This document shows positions 37,553 to 45,719 of a stretch of 64,000 bases of DNA, one piece after another. Made by a program: the position numbers and the translations under genes. Numbering within the stretch: the first letter of the stretch is position 1; the number at the start of each line of letters is the position of its first letter. This DNA is from Gemmiger formicilis. GTDB lineage: Bacteria; Bacillota; Clostridia; Oscillospirales; Ruminococcaceae. The stretch is from the NCBI RefSeq assembly GCF_024462815.1, contig NZ_JANGCG010000003.1:147201-211200 (forward strand), given 5' to 3'. Below the pieces are notes generated by a model. The model had not been told where the DNA came from, did no database searches, and worked only from the letters and a program-made list of their open reading frames with translations.

Positions 37553-37706
37553 GTTATGCGCAATCGATAAGAAAACAAAACCATTGTTTCATTAAATGTT
37601 CAAATTATCAGCACAATTCCAGAATATACTGAAACAGTCGATTTTATGTATATATGCACAGCAGGGAATCGGAAATGGCAGAAAAAACACAGACAAAGCG
37701 CGGCCC

Positions 37707-37826
37707 GATGTATCGTCCATTGTCATTGCGGTGGGCTTCAGTATGGCCATCGGCATCTTTTTTGGCTATTACCCCGCCAACAAGGCCGCAAAGCTCGACC
37801 CGATTGAAGCGCTGCGGTACGAATAA
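37707..37826 (+). pseudogene. C-terminal relic of a MacB/FtsX-type ABC permease
   Basis: The last ~39 codons of a short frame read as the last transmembrane helix and tail of MacB-type permeases: '[24 protein letters not shown]' followed by a stop. Everything upstream (37553-37706) is AT-rich and unrelated, and no other part of the exporter is nearby. The relic is followed by a terminator (37849-37877), probably its own original one. It looks like a deletion scar. Confidence 0.85.
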
Positions 37827-37848
37827 CCGAGACACCGAAACAGCTTTT

Positions 37849-37877
37849 GTCCCCGCATTGCGCGGGGACTTTTTTTG
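37849..37877 (+). terminator. Terminator after the MacB relic
   Basis: GTCCCCGC/GCGGGGAC stem followed by seven T, a few bases upstream of a likely -10 (TATACT, 37880-37885) for the next gene. Confidence 0.88.
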
Positions 37878-37904
37878 TGCTATACTCAAAGCTGGGAAAG
37901 CGAG

Positions 37905-39266
37905 ATGTATTCTAGCAATATGAAAAAAGACCGGCTTTTTACCAACCGCCAGCTGCTGACACTGCTCTGGCCGCTTATCATTGAGCAGACGCTGGAAATC
38001 CTTGTCGGTATGGCGGATACCGTTATGGTTTCGTCGGTGGGCGAGGCCGCTATCTCCGGCGTGTCGCTGGTGGATATGATCAACCAGCTCATCATCACGC
38101 TGTTCGGCGCGCTGGCCACCGGCGGCGCGGTTGTCACCAGCCAGCATCTGGGTGCCAAGCGGCCAGAGGACGCGGCCCGCAGTGCCGGGCAGCTGGTGGC
38201 GTTGAGCGCACTGCTCGGCGTGGGTGTGGCGGCGTTCTGCCTGCTCACCCGCACATGGCAGCTGCGGCTGTTCTTTGGCACCATTTCGGACGAGGTTATG
38301 CAAGCCTGCCTGACCTATTTTACCATCACGGCGCTGTCCTTTCCGTTTCTGGCGCTCTACAACGCGGGCGCGGCCATCTTCCGTTCCACCGGCAACAGCG
38401 CGGTGTCCATGCGGGTGTCCGTCATTGTCAACGCCATCAACTTCTGCGGCAATGCCTTCTGCGTCTTTGTGCTGCGCATGGGCGTGGCAGGCGTGGCTGT
38501 GCCCACGCTGGTTTCCCGCGCTGTGGGTGCGGTTATCATTCTGGCGCTGGCGGCGCGGCCGGACTACGTGCTTTGCATCACGCCGCAGTCTGTCACCCGT
38601 CTGGAGGGCCGCACCGTCAGAAGTATTCTGCATATCGGCATCCCCTCGGCGTTTGAGAACAGCCTGTTCCAGCTGGGGCGCGTGCTGGTGGTGTCGATGA
38701 TTTCGCTGTTCGGCACGGTACATATCTCGGCCAACGCGGTGGCCAACAATCTGGACGCCATCGGCTGCATTGTGGGCAACGCGATGGGCCTTGCCATGAT
38801 TACGGTCATCGGGCGCTGTGTCGGCGCGCAGGACTTTGACCAGACGCGGTACTACACCAAAAAGCTGCTTGCGTGGGACTACCTTGCACAGGGTGCGGTC
38901 AATGTGGCGGTGCTGTTGCTGCTGCCGCAGATTCTGTCGATGTACACCCTGACGCCGGAGACCCGCCAGCTGGCATGGACGCTGGTTATGATTCACAACG
39001 GCTGCGCGATTTTCCTGTGGCCGGCCAGCTTTGTGCTGCCCAACGCCCTGCGCGCCGCCAACGATGTGCGGTTCACGATGGTGGTGGCCACCGCCTCGAT
39101 GCTGGTCTGGCGCATGGGCCTGAGCTGGATTCTCTGCGTGAATATGGGCATGGGCGCGGTTGGCGTCTGGATTGCCATGATCGTGGACTGGGTCTGCCGT
39201 ATCCTCTGCTTTGTGGCGCGGTTTGTCAGCGGTGCGTGGCAGAAAAATGCGGCAAAAAAGGCGTAA
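37905..39266 (+). CDS. MATE-family efflux transporter (second copy)
   Basis: 453 residues from ATG 37905 (GGGAAAG seven bases upstream; ATG 37920 is an alternative). Twelve hydrophobic segments; 'LVGMADTVMVSSVGEAAISGVSL' marks the MatE domain. It differs clearly from the MATE protein at 30562 and is not its recent duplicate. Xth follows 21 bases downstream. Likely a multidrug or metabolite exporter. Confidence 0.9.
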   Translation: MYSSNMKKDRLFTNRQLLTLLWPLIIEQTLEILVGMADTVMVSSVGEAAISGVSLVDMINQLIITLFGALATGGAVVTSQHLGAKRPEDAARSAGQLVALSALLGVGVAAFCLLTRTWQLRLFFGTISDEVMQACLTYFTITALSFPFLALYNAGAAIFRSTGNSAVSMRVSVIVNAINFCGNAFCVFVLRMGVAGVAVPTLVSRAVGAVIILALAARPDYVLCITPQSVTRLEGRTVRSILHIGIPSAFENSLFQLGRVLVVSMISLFGTVHISANAVANNLDAIGCIVGNAMGLAMITVIGRCVGAQDFDQTRYYTKKLLAWDYLAQGAVNVAVLLLLPQILSMYTLTPETRQLAWTLVMIHNGCAIFLWPASFVLPNALRAANDVRFTMVVATASMLVWRMGLSWILCVNMGMGAVGVWIAMIVDWVCRILCFVARFVSGAWQKNAAKKA

Positions 39267-39287
39267 TCGTAGAAAAGGAGAACCCCT

Positions 39288-40043
39288 ATGAAATTCATCA
39301 GCTGGAATGTCAACGGCCTGCGTGCCTGCCTGAAAAAGGGCTTTGAGGAGACGTTCAACGCGCTGGACGCGGATTTTTTCTGCGTGCAGGAGACAAAAAT
39401 GCAGCCCGGGCAGGCGGATTTTGCCCCGGCGGGCTACACGGAGTATATCTACAGCGCCGATAAGAAGGGCTATTCCGGCACGGCCATCTGGGCCAAGACC
39501 CCGGCGCTCAGCGTGCGGTACGGTCTGGAGGAGGATATCCACAACCACGAGGGCCGCGCCATCACGCTGGAGTACCCGGACTTTTATCTGGTCAACCTTT
39601 ATGTGCCCAACTCCCAGAACGAGCTGGCCCGCATTGACTACCGTATGCAGTGGGAGGATGATTTGCGGCGCTATCTGCAGAAGCTGGACGCCGAGAAGCC
39701 GGTTATCCTTTGCGGAGATTTAAACGTGGCGCATGAGGATATTGACCTGAAGAACCCCGGCCCCAACCGCGGCGCGGCGGGCTTCTCTGACCAGGAGCGC
39801 GGCAAGCTGGGCGAGCTGCTGGCGGCAGGCTTTACGGACAGCTTCCGCTACCTTTACCCGGACGCCACCGGCGTGTACAGTTGGTGGAGTATGCGGTTCC
39901 GTGCCCGCGAGAGGAACGCAGGCTGGCGTATTGACTATTTCCTTGTCAGCAACCGAATTGCAGACAAGATTGAAAACGCCGCGATTCTGATGGACGTTAT
40001 GGGCAGTGACCACTGCCCGGTAGAACTGGATTTGCGTGAGTAA
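39288..40043 (+). CDS. xth: Exodeoxyribonuclease III / AP endonuclease
   Basis: 251 residues, the standard length. Endonuclease/exonuclease/phosphatase fold with 'ISWNVNGLRA' (Asn7), 'QETKMQ' (metal Glu), 'GDLNVAHEDIDL', and C-terminal 'MGSDHCPVELDL' with catalytic Asp and His. Repairs abasic sites in DNA. ATG follows AAAAGGAG. Confidence 0.96.
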   Translation: MKFISWNVNGLRACLKKGFEETFNALDADFFCVQETKMQPGQADFAPAGYTEYIYSADKKGYSGTAIWAKTPALSVRYGLEEDIHNHEGRAITLEYPDFYLVNLYVPNSQNELARIDYRMQWEDDLRRYLQKLDAEKPVILCGDLNVAHEDIDLKNPGPNRGAAGFSDQERGKLGELLAAGFTDSFRYLYPDATGVYSWWSMRFRARERNAGWRIDYFLVSNRIADKIENAAILMDVMGSDHCPVELDLRE

Positions 40044-40073
40044 GGCGACAATGCGCAAATAAGAAAGCTATGC

Positions 40074-40215
40074 AAATAAGAAATAAAAAATAATAAATAA
40101 TAAATTATGTGGCCCGCCGCTGACGCGGCTCAAAAATTTTGTTTTCGACCGTCAGGGAGAAAACTCCACCACATTTATTATTTATTATTTATTATCTATT
40201 ATTTTAAAAAATTAT
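40074..40215. repeat. AT-rich inverted repeat (family copy 2)
   Basis: Arms of TAATAAATAATAAAT-type repeats (40085-40113 and 40172-40205) end inside with TGTGG and CCACA; the middle 60 bp differ from copy 1 at 4810-4912 and hold no simple hairpin. Both copies lie in the gap between operons. Confidence 0.65.
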
Positions 40216-40301
40216 TTTACTTTTTCCCCTGCGGTTGCAATAAAACCGGCGGGGGAATCGTTTTAGTGTACAGAAGGTCAAAGAGAGAGGAGGTGTGAGC
40301 G

Positions 40302-40826
40302 CTGACAAATGAAGAATTTACCGGGCTGATGCAGCAATACCAGAAGCTCATCTACACGGTTTGCCTGCAATTTGTGCACGAGTCTCACACCGCCGAGGAT
40401 TTGACGCAGGACACGTTCCTGTCCGCCTATTCGGCCATTGACCGATGCGAGCCGCAGTATTACAAGCAGTGGCTTGTACGCGTGGCGGCCAACAAATGCA
40501 AGGACCACCTGAAAAGTGCGTGGGTGCGCAAGGTGGATGTACCGGGTGATGACGCTATGCCGGAGCCGCGCGGCGCACCCGGCACCGATGCCGCCGACCC
40601 GGCGGAAAACCTGGCCGAGCGCGCCGGTGCGGCCGAGCTGGAGACGCTGGTGCGGAATCTGCGTGAGCCGTATGGCAAAATTGCCGTGATGTATTTTCTT
40701 GAGCACAAGGAAAGCACCGAGATAGCAAAGCTGGTCAACCGCCCGCCCGCGACCGTCAACAGCCAGTTGTGGCGCGCCAAACTGCTGCTGCGCCAGCAAA
40801 TTACCGAGAGGAGGCAGAAGGAATGA
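40302..40826 (+). CDS. ECF-type RNA polymerase sigma factor, probable CTG start
   Basis: 174 residues if it starts at CTG 40302, 8 bases after AGAGAGGAGG (40282-40293); that gives 'TNEEFTGLMQQYQKL', the usual N-terminus of clostridial ECF sigmas. The first ATG is at 40329 with no ribosome site. Region 2 ('HTAEDLTQDTFLSAYSAI') and region 4 ('YFLEHKESTEIAKLV', a helix-turn-helix) are intact. It overlaps a zinc-finger anti-sigma gene by ATGA, so the two form a regulator/inhibitor pair. Confidence 0.88.
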   Translation: MTNEEFTGLMQQYQKLIYTVCLQFVHESHTAEDLTQDTFLSAYSAIDRCEPQYYKQWLVRVAANKCKDHLKSAWVRKVDVPGDDAMPEPRGAPGTDAADPAENLAERAGAAELETLVRNLREPYGKIAVMYFLEHKESTEIAKLVNRPPATVNSQLWRAKLLLRQQITERRQKE

Positions 40827-41353
40827 GCCTTTATTTTGACAACAATAAACTGTTTGACGCCGAAGGCCACCTGACCGACGATGGCCTGTACGCCCTGAAG
40901 GATGGTACGCTGGATGATCTGGGCGCGCTGGAAGCCGCCGAGCACCTGAGCTTCTGCGATTACTGCCTGCTGCGCTACACCGCCATGATTGAAGCCGCAC
41001 CGGAATGTATGAAGCAGCCGATGCGCGACCTGATACCGCAGGTGCAGGCCCTGATGCGGCTGCGCAGCTTCCGCATTATGACAAACCGCTATGTTTCTGC
41101 CGCCGCCGCGGTGGTGCTGGGGTTTGTGCTGTGGGGTGCAATCGGCCGGCTGGGCGTGCCGGATGTGGCTGCCCTTGTACCGCAGCAGCCCGCCGCCCCG
41201 CGGGAGCGCTTTGGCACAAAATTTACCACCGCCGTCAACGGCTTTTACAAGAGTCTGGACGATACCTTTAAAAACTTTACCCTGACCGCCGAAAACGGTC
41301 TGGAGCAAATCCGAGCACAAAGCATTGGCGGCGGCGCCGCAAAGGGAGAGTGA
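40823..41353 (+). CDS. Anti-sigma factor with zinc-finger and one transmembrane helix
   Basis: 176 residues from ATG 40823. The cytoplasmic N-terminus has an H-x3-C-x2-C arrangement ('EHLSFCDYCLLRY'), the anti-sigma zinc-finger (zf-HC2) pattern, followed by one hydrophobic helix (about 92-112) and an external Pro/Ser-containing tail. Expected to hold the overlapping ECF sigma inactive until a surface signal arrives. Confidence 0.82.
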   Translation: MSLYFDNNKLFDAEGHLTDDGLYALKDGTLDDLGALEAAEHLSFCDYCLLRYTAMIEAAPECMKQPMRDLIPQVQALMRLRSFRIMTNRYVSAAAAVVLGFVLWGAIGRLGVPDVAALVPQQPAAPRERFGTKFTTAVNGFYKSLDDTFKNFTLTAENGLEQIRAQSIGGGAAKGE

Positions 41354-41356
41354 CCT

Positions 41357-41890
41357 ATGAAAAAGAATGGATTTTTGACCTTCATCTTCGCCTGCATCCC
41401 CGGCGCGGGCCAGATGTATTACGGCTATATGCAGCGCGGTCTGTCGCTGATTACCATGTTTATCGGCTGCTTTATAGTGGGAGCCATTATTAACCCGTTG
41501 GCGGCACTGGCAATTATCGTCTGGATGTACAGCTTTTTTGACACCTATGACCTGGTTCGCCATCTGGCGGCAGGCGACCCCAAGGAGGACGGCCTGCTGC
41601 TTGTCGGCAATTTCGACGATGTGAAAAAACTCATTCCGCAGCACACCAAGCTGGTTGGCTGGGGCCTGATTGGCTTTGGCGTCTGGGCGCTGTATGATTT
41701 GCTGATTGGCAACTGGGAGTACAGGATTTTGACCAATGTGCTGGGCTACGGATATGCATGGGACGTTATCAACGGTATACCGAACCTTGTGGTGGGCGGT
41801 CTGCTTGTCTTTGCAGGCTTTAAGCTGCTGAATATGCACCCCGCCAAGAAAAACAGCGATGACGAGCTGCCGCCCTACCCGCACGAATAA
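41357..41890 (+). CDS. TM2-like membrane protein
   Basis: 177 residues. The N-terminal 'FACIPGAGQMYYGYMQRGLSLITMF' is the TM2-domain type motif (G-x-G-x2-Y-x-G), followed by two more helices (about 110-130 and 145-165). Four bases after the anti-sigma gene, so it may be part of the sigma factor's output or sensing. Function unknown. Confidence 0.7.
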   Translation: MKKNGFLTFIFACIPGAGQMYYGYMQRGLSLITMFIGCFIVGAIINPLAALAIIVWMYSFFDTYDLVRHLAAGDPKEDGLLLVGNFDDVKKLIPQHTKLVGWGLIGFGVWALYDLLIGNWEYRILTNVLGYGYAWDVINGIPNLVVGGLLVFAGFKLLNMHPAKKNSDDELPPYPHE

Positions 41891-41905
41891 AACGAGGAAC
41901 GAAAA

Positions 41906-42835
41906 ATGGATATGGAAACAAACGCAACCCCTGTGCAGACCGCTGCACAGCCGCCCAAGAAAACCCGCCGCGTGGGCACCGTGGCCTTTGCGCTGGTGCT
42001 GGTTGTGGCAGGCATCCTGCTGATTGTCTACCAGCTTGTGCCGGGCTTTGACCTGATGAGCATTGTAAAGTTCTCCCCGGCACTGCTGGTAGTGCTGGGC
42101 ATTGAGCTGCTGGCTTACAGCGCCAAGCCCGATATAAAAGTGAAATATGACTGGCTGGCCATGCTGGGCACGGCGTTCATCCTGTGCGTGGTGGGCACGG
42201 CGGCGGTTCTGCCGACCTTCTGGAACCAGTACGGCCCCGACCGTGAGTTGGCCGCAAGCCGGATGGAGGAGGAAAAGATATCGCAGTTCTACACCGCTAT
42301 GGCTGCCGACCCGGCGGTGAAGGCCCGCATTGACAATGCCTACGCCGGCGTATGCTTCAACCACGCGACAAGCGAGAACAGCTACACGCTGGAAAGCGGT
42401 GACCGCTGCCAGCTGAATCTGACCTTCTCCGGCGAGTACGCCGATGCCACGGCCTTTGCCGCGGACTGCATGAGCGTGATGCAGACGGCAGAGCAGGCGG
42501 GGCTGGGCTTTACGCGGTATGAGTTCAGCACCAGCAACGAAATGGACAACGCCAACACCTACGGCCTGACCTGTGATGCAGCGTTCCCGACAGGGCTGAC
42601 CACCGAGCAGCTGGCCCAGCGCGTCTGGACAAGCTACCACTATGATGGCTCCAGCTTCAGCAGTGAGTCCGAACGCGATGATTACATCCGTGAGCAGATG
42701 CGCTGGAAAATCATTGATGAATACCAGAACAGCCATGACGGTGATGGCCCGACCGAGGAATATGTGGAGGAAGAAATCAACCGCCGCATGACCGAAAATG
42801 ACAGCATCGCCACCCCCGAAAGCGCACAAATGTAA
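41906..42835 (+). CDS. Membrane-anchored protein of unknown function
   Basis: 309 residues. Three hydrophobic helices in the first ~100 residues (about 25-45, 52-70, 85-105) are followed by a long external domain rich in Asp/Glu/Ser. I recognise no family. Last gene of the sigma operon, directly before a strong terminator; the external domain could be the regulated product or the signal receptor. Confidence 0.65.
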   Translation: MDMETNATPVQTAAQPPKKTRRVGTVAFALVLVVAGILLIVYQLVPGFDLMSIVKFSPALLVVLGIELLAYSAKPDIKVKYDWLAMLGTAFILCVVGTAAVLPTFWNQYGPDRELAASRMEEEKISQFYTAMAADPAVKARIDNAYAGVCFNHATSENSYTLESGDRCQLNLTFSGEYADATAFAADCMSVMQTAEQAGLGFTRYEFSTSNEMDNANTYGLTCDAAFPTGLTTEQLAQRVWTSYHYDGSSFSSESERDDYIREQMRWKIIDEYQNSHDGDGPTEEYVEEEINRRMTENDSIATPESAQM

Positions 42836-42848
42836 CGATAGAACAAAG

Positions 42849-42885
42849 AACGCCACCCCGGCATAGCAAAACCGGGGTGGCGTTT
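42849..42885 (+). terminator. Terminator of the sigma-factor operon
   Basis: AACGCCACCCCGG and CCGGGGTGGCGTT arms with a 10-base loop, then TTT. Confidence 0.85.
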
Positions 42886-43056
42886 GTGCGTATGGAGGAA
42901 ATGGTTTTCCCCCCCTTTGTGGGAAACAACCCCCCTTCCGGCCCTGCGGGGCCACCTTCCCCGAAGGGGCATCCATACCGGCGTCCAGACCGTTCAGCAC
43001 GGAGGAAGTCGAGCAGGGTGAAATCCTGTAAAAGACGAAAAATATTGGTCAGTTTT

Positions 43057-43281
43057 GCACAAATAAGAAGCCGTGATTTAAGGTAATAGGTAGAAACTTT
43101 CGTATCGTTTCGTAGTCAAAATGGGTCCTTGTAGATGAGTTGGCAGATGGGTTTTGGAAGAGAGCATGGAAACACGGGTAAATAGTACACTAAGATTCTT
43201 GGCACATTTCCTTTATCAATGCCGCGAATTCTTCTTCGCTATGAACAAAGCGGTACGGTGCATACACACCCTGGGCAGTAA
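43057..43281 (-). pseudogene. Relic of a mobile-element end segment, with a decayed 3' end of a small gene
   Basis: 43057-43165 aligns base by base (with many changes) to 58022-58130, e.g. both have CACAAATAAGA, GGTAAT, GGGTCC.TAGATGA.TTGG.AGATGGGTTTTGGA. Next to it 43190-43281 on the minus strand encodes 'GVYAPYRFVHSEEEFAAL' before a stop, the C-terminus of the small protein at 58161-58391 ('GEYAPYHFVQTEEEF'), without its N-terminus. The region 42886-43056 before it is low-complexity GC-rich sequence with short hairpins and no gene. Confidence 0.75.
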
Positions 43282-43314
43282 TGACGAATCAGATGGTCTT
43301 TTTTGCTGACAGAA

Positions 43315-43343
43315 TTGCAAAAGCCCAAAAGATTTGCTATGAT
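43315..43343 (+). promoter_or_regulatory. Promoter of the LytTR two-component operon
   Basis: TTGCAA (43315-43320) and TATGAT (43338-43343), 17 bases apart, about 70 bases upstream of the start codon. Confidence 0.7.
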
Positions 43344-43414
43344 AAAGTAAAATATAGAAATGTATGCTGCTGTTCTCAATGACGGCAAAAAAAAGAAGAA
43401 AGGACGGAAACGGC

Positions 43415-44173
43415 ATGATTCACATTGGAATTGTTGACGATCAAAAGGAAGCACGGCATCAATTACAGCAGGAAATCGCACGCTTTTCTGACGAATATGC
43501 CATAGCATTTGATGTGCAGGAATATGACAGTGCTTCCGCCTATCTTTCAGATAGTAATCACGCCTGTGATATTTTGTATCTGGACATAGATATGCCCAAT
43601 ATGTCGGGGATGGAGCTGGCAGAAGAAATACGGAAAACAAATTCCCGTGTTTTGATCATCTTCTGCACAAACCTGCAACAATTTGCCATCAACGGTTACA
43701 GCGTCTCTGCACTGGGTTTTATGATAAAGCCGGTGCAGTGGTATTCCTTGCAGATGTACCTGAACCGTGCGCTGAAAGTAATACGCGAACGGGAGGCACA
43801 ACAAAACAACCCCGCGGAGAAAAAACTGTTGATAAAAGACGGTGCTGTGACCCGGCTGGTTGATTCCGGTACGATTGAATACATTGAAGTGCAGCAGCAT
43901 GATTTGCTGTATACCATTTTGGATAAAGAAACCGGGCGGTGTGAGGTGATTAAAAACCGGGGCTCCATGCAGGAAATTGCCGCTGCGCTTTCTCCACTCG
44001 GATTTGTCCGATGCAGCGCCGGATTCTTGGTAAATATGCGCTCTATTACAGCGGTGAGCCGTATGAATATTTATATCGGCCAAAAGGTCCTTCCCATTGG
44101 ACGCACCTACAAAGAGTCTTTTTCTGATGCGTTTTCCAAATATCTTGCAAAGAAAGGTTGGGAAAACCCGTAA
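43415..44173 (+). CDS. LytTR-type response regulator (AgrA-like)
   Basis: 252 residues from ATG 43415 (AAAGGACGG upstream). Receiver domain 1-125 with D8-D9 and phosphoacceptor D57 ('YLDIDMPNMSG'), then a LytTR DNA-binding domain about 145-250 ('DGAVTRLVDSGTIEYIEVQQ', 'FVRCSAGFLVNMRSI'). LytTR proteins bind direct repeats spaced by about two helical turns. The kinase gene overlaps its stop codon (TAATG). GC content is lower than in the housekeeping region. Confidence 0.93.
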   Translation: MIHIGIVDDQKEARHQLQQEIARFSDEYAIAFDVQEYDSASAYLSDSNHACDILYLDIDMPNMSGMELAEEIRKTNSRVLIIFCTNLQQFAINGYSVSALGFMIKPVQWYSLQMYLNRALKVIREREAQQNNPAEKKLLIKDGAVTRLVDSGTIEYIEVQQHDLLYTILDKETGRCEVIKNRGSMQEIAAALSPLGFVRCSAGFLVNMRSITAVSRMNIYIGQKVLPIGRTYKESFSDAFSKYLAKKGWENP

Positions 44174-45447
44174 TGATTTTGAACTTTCTCTTCAGCAAGC
44201 AGATTTTGCTGGGAATGTTGTTGGGGGCCTGCCTGTTTGTGCCATGGAATCAACGGCGGACCTATTTTGTCCTGCGCCTTGTGCTTAGCGTGGCAGCACT
44301 GATGGCGGTTCCCGGCTTTACCGCCAGCTCTCCTGCACTTACATGGACAAGGCTGCTGCTGAATACCCTGCTGATTTACCTGCAAATTTTAGTTTGCTTT
44401 GATTGCAGTCTGCTGCACGCAGTATTCTATACCACCTGTGCCTATGCCGTACAGCATATCACCAGCAAGTTGGTTTATATGCTTGTGTTCTGGCTGCGGC
44501 AGATACATGGCTCGATAAATTTTTATGTCATTCTCCCGCTTTTGCTGCTGTGTAATGTACTGGTTTGCTTGCCCATCTACTTCCTGTTTACAAGGCGTTT
44601 CCGGCGTGGGCAGCTTATGTTTGATAACGTCAAAACAGTTTTGTATTCCGGGCTTTTTTTAATCGCAGCGGTATATCTGAGCGTTGTGTTGGAAGACATT
44701 CTGGACACTGCATCGGATTCTTACCTGACGGCATACTTTGCATTGAATACTTTTTGTGTTCTGTTCGCCGTTACGGTTCTAGCGCTGGAGTTTTCAAATT
44801 GCAGCATCAAACATCTGGAACATGAAAACAGCGTTCTGGAACAACTGTTGGAATGTGACCGCCAGCAGTATGAGCAGGCGCAAAAGGATATGGAAAAAAT
44901 CAATATCCGTTACCATGATCTGAAACAGCAATATTCCCGCGCCACGGAAGAGGAGCGCACCAAGCTGGAAACCGAGATGGAAAACCTGAACCTGCGCTAT
45001 TTTACAGGGAATAAAGCGTTGGATATAACCCTTACGCAAAAAGCCGGCCTGTGTGCGCAGAACGGAATCCAGCTGATTTGCTCGGCTGACGGCAGCTGCC
45101 TTGCCAAAATGAAGCATTACCATATTTATTCGCTGCTGGGCAATGCGTTAGATAATGCGATTGAGTGTCTGACCACGGTGCCCGATGCAGAAAAAAGAGT
45201 TATTACCTTGAACATCAGCCGCTGCCGGGATATGGCGGTGATTCGCGTGGAAAATTATACCCCTGTCGAACCTGTGCAGCACTGCGGTACCTTGGTGACA
45301 ACCAAGCAGGACGCGGCAGAGCACGGTTATGGAATGAAGAGCATGAAAAGCATCGCCGAATATTACGGTGGAACAGCGGATTACTTTGTGGAGGACAGTA
45401 TATTCTACCTTGTTGTGACACTTCCGTTATTGGAAACCGCCTCCTGA
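44173..45447 (+). CDS. GHKL sensor histidine kinase (AgrC-like)
   Basis: 424 residues from ATG 44173 inside the regulator's stop. About six hydrophobic helices fill residues 5-200, a short coiled helix contains the H-box 'IRYHDLKQQYS', and a GHKL ATPase domain has N-box 'LLGNALDNAIECL' and G-box 'HGYGMKSMK'. This is the architecture of peptide-pheromone receptors such as AgrC, but no agrB/agrD-like genes are next to it. A terminator follows immediately. Confidence 0.9.
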   Translation: MILNFLFSKQILLGMLLGACLFVPWNQRRTYFVLRLVLSVAALMAVPGFTASSPALTWTRLLLNTLLIYLQILVCFDCSLLHAVFYTTCAYAVQHITSKLVYMLVFWLRQIHGSINFYVILPLLLLCNVLVCLPIYFLFTRRFRRGQLMFDNVKTVLYSGLFLIAAVYLSVVLEDILDTASDSYLTAYFALNTFCVLFAVTVLALEFSNCSIKHLEHENSVLEQLLECDRQQYEQAQKDMEKINIRYHDLKQQYSRATEEERTKLETEMENLNLRYFTGNKALDITLTQKAGLCAQNGIQLICSADGSCLAKMKHYHIYSLLGNALDNAIECLTTVPDAEKRVITLNISRCRDMAVIRVENYTPVEPVQHCGTLVTTKQDAAEHGYGMKSMKSIAEYYGGTADYFVEDSIFYLVVTLPLLETAS

Positions 45448-45458
45448 TTACCCCAAAG

Positions 45459-45494
45459 TCTCCTGCAGCGTGATGCGCTGCGGGAGGCTTTTTT
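45459..45494 (+). terminator. Terminator after the histidine kinase gene
   Basis: TCTCCTGCAGCG/CGCTGCGGGAG stem followed by six T. Confidence 0.85.
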
Positions 45495-45526
45495 GTTTGG
45501 CAATGGTGCAGAGTATGCCGCTTTTT

Positions 45527-45576
45527 TTGACGTTTATGCCAAGCCTGTTGACGGATGCGGTTCCTTTATATATGAT
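45527..45576 (+). promoter_or_regulatory. GH3-gene promoter with LytTR-like direct repeat
   Basis: The -35 TTGACG (45548-45553) and -10 TATGAT (45571-45576) are 17 apart. TTGACG with a downstream ATGC also occurs 21 bases upstream (45527-45532), a two-turn spacing as in AgrA-type sites, with the second repeat over the -35. That the upstream LytTR regulator acts here is inference. Confidence 0.5.
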
Positions 45577-45719
45577 ACAAATGTGATGAAGATGTGAAAG
45601 AACATATCTGGCAAACCCGCGGCTATGCTGTGGCAGCTCTCCCGCAAAAAGGCAGTGCACGGCCTCTTGCGCAGCAGCTGTCCCATCCTGACATTGTAGT
45701 ACTTAGGAGGAGAAAACCT

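Noticed and set aside
30562..39266. The two MATE genes as a recent duplication
   Set aside because: Their sequences differ throughout, including the N-terminal signature.
40460..43000. An 846-codon minus-strand frame across the sigma operon
   Set aside because: Runs antisense through four well-supported genes and shows no domain.
43415..45447. An agr-type quorum-sensing locus
   Set aside because: No agrB-like protease or agrD-like short peptide gene was found on either side; only the regulator and kinase are similar.
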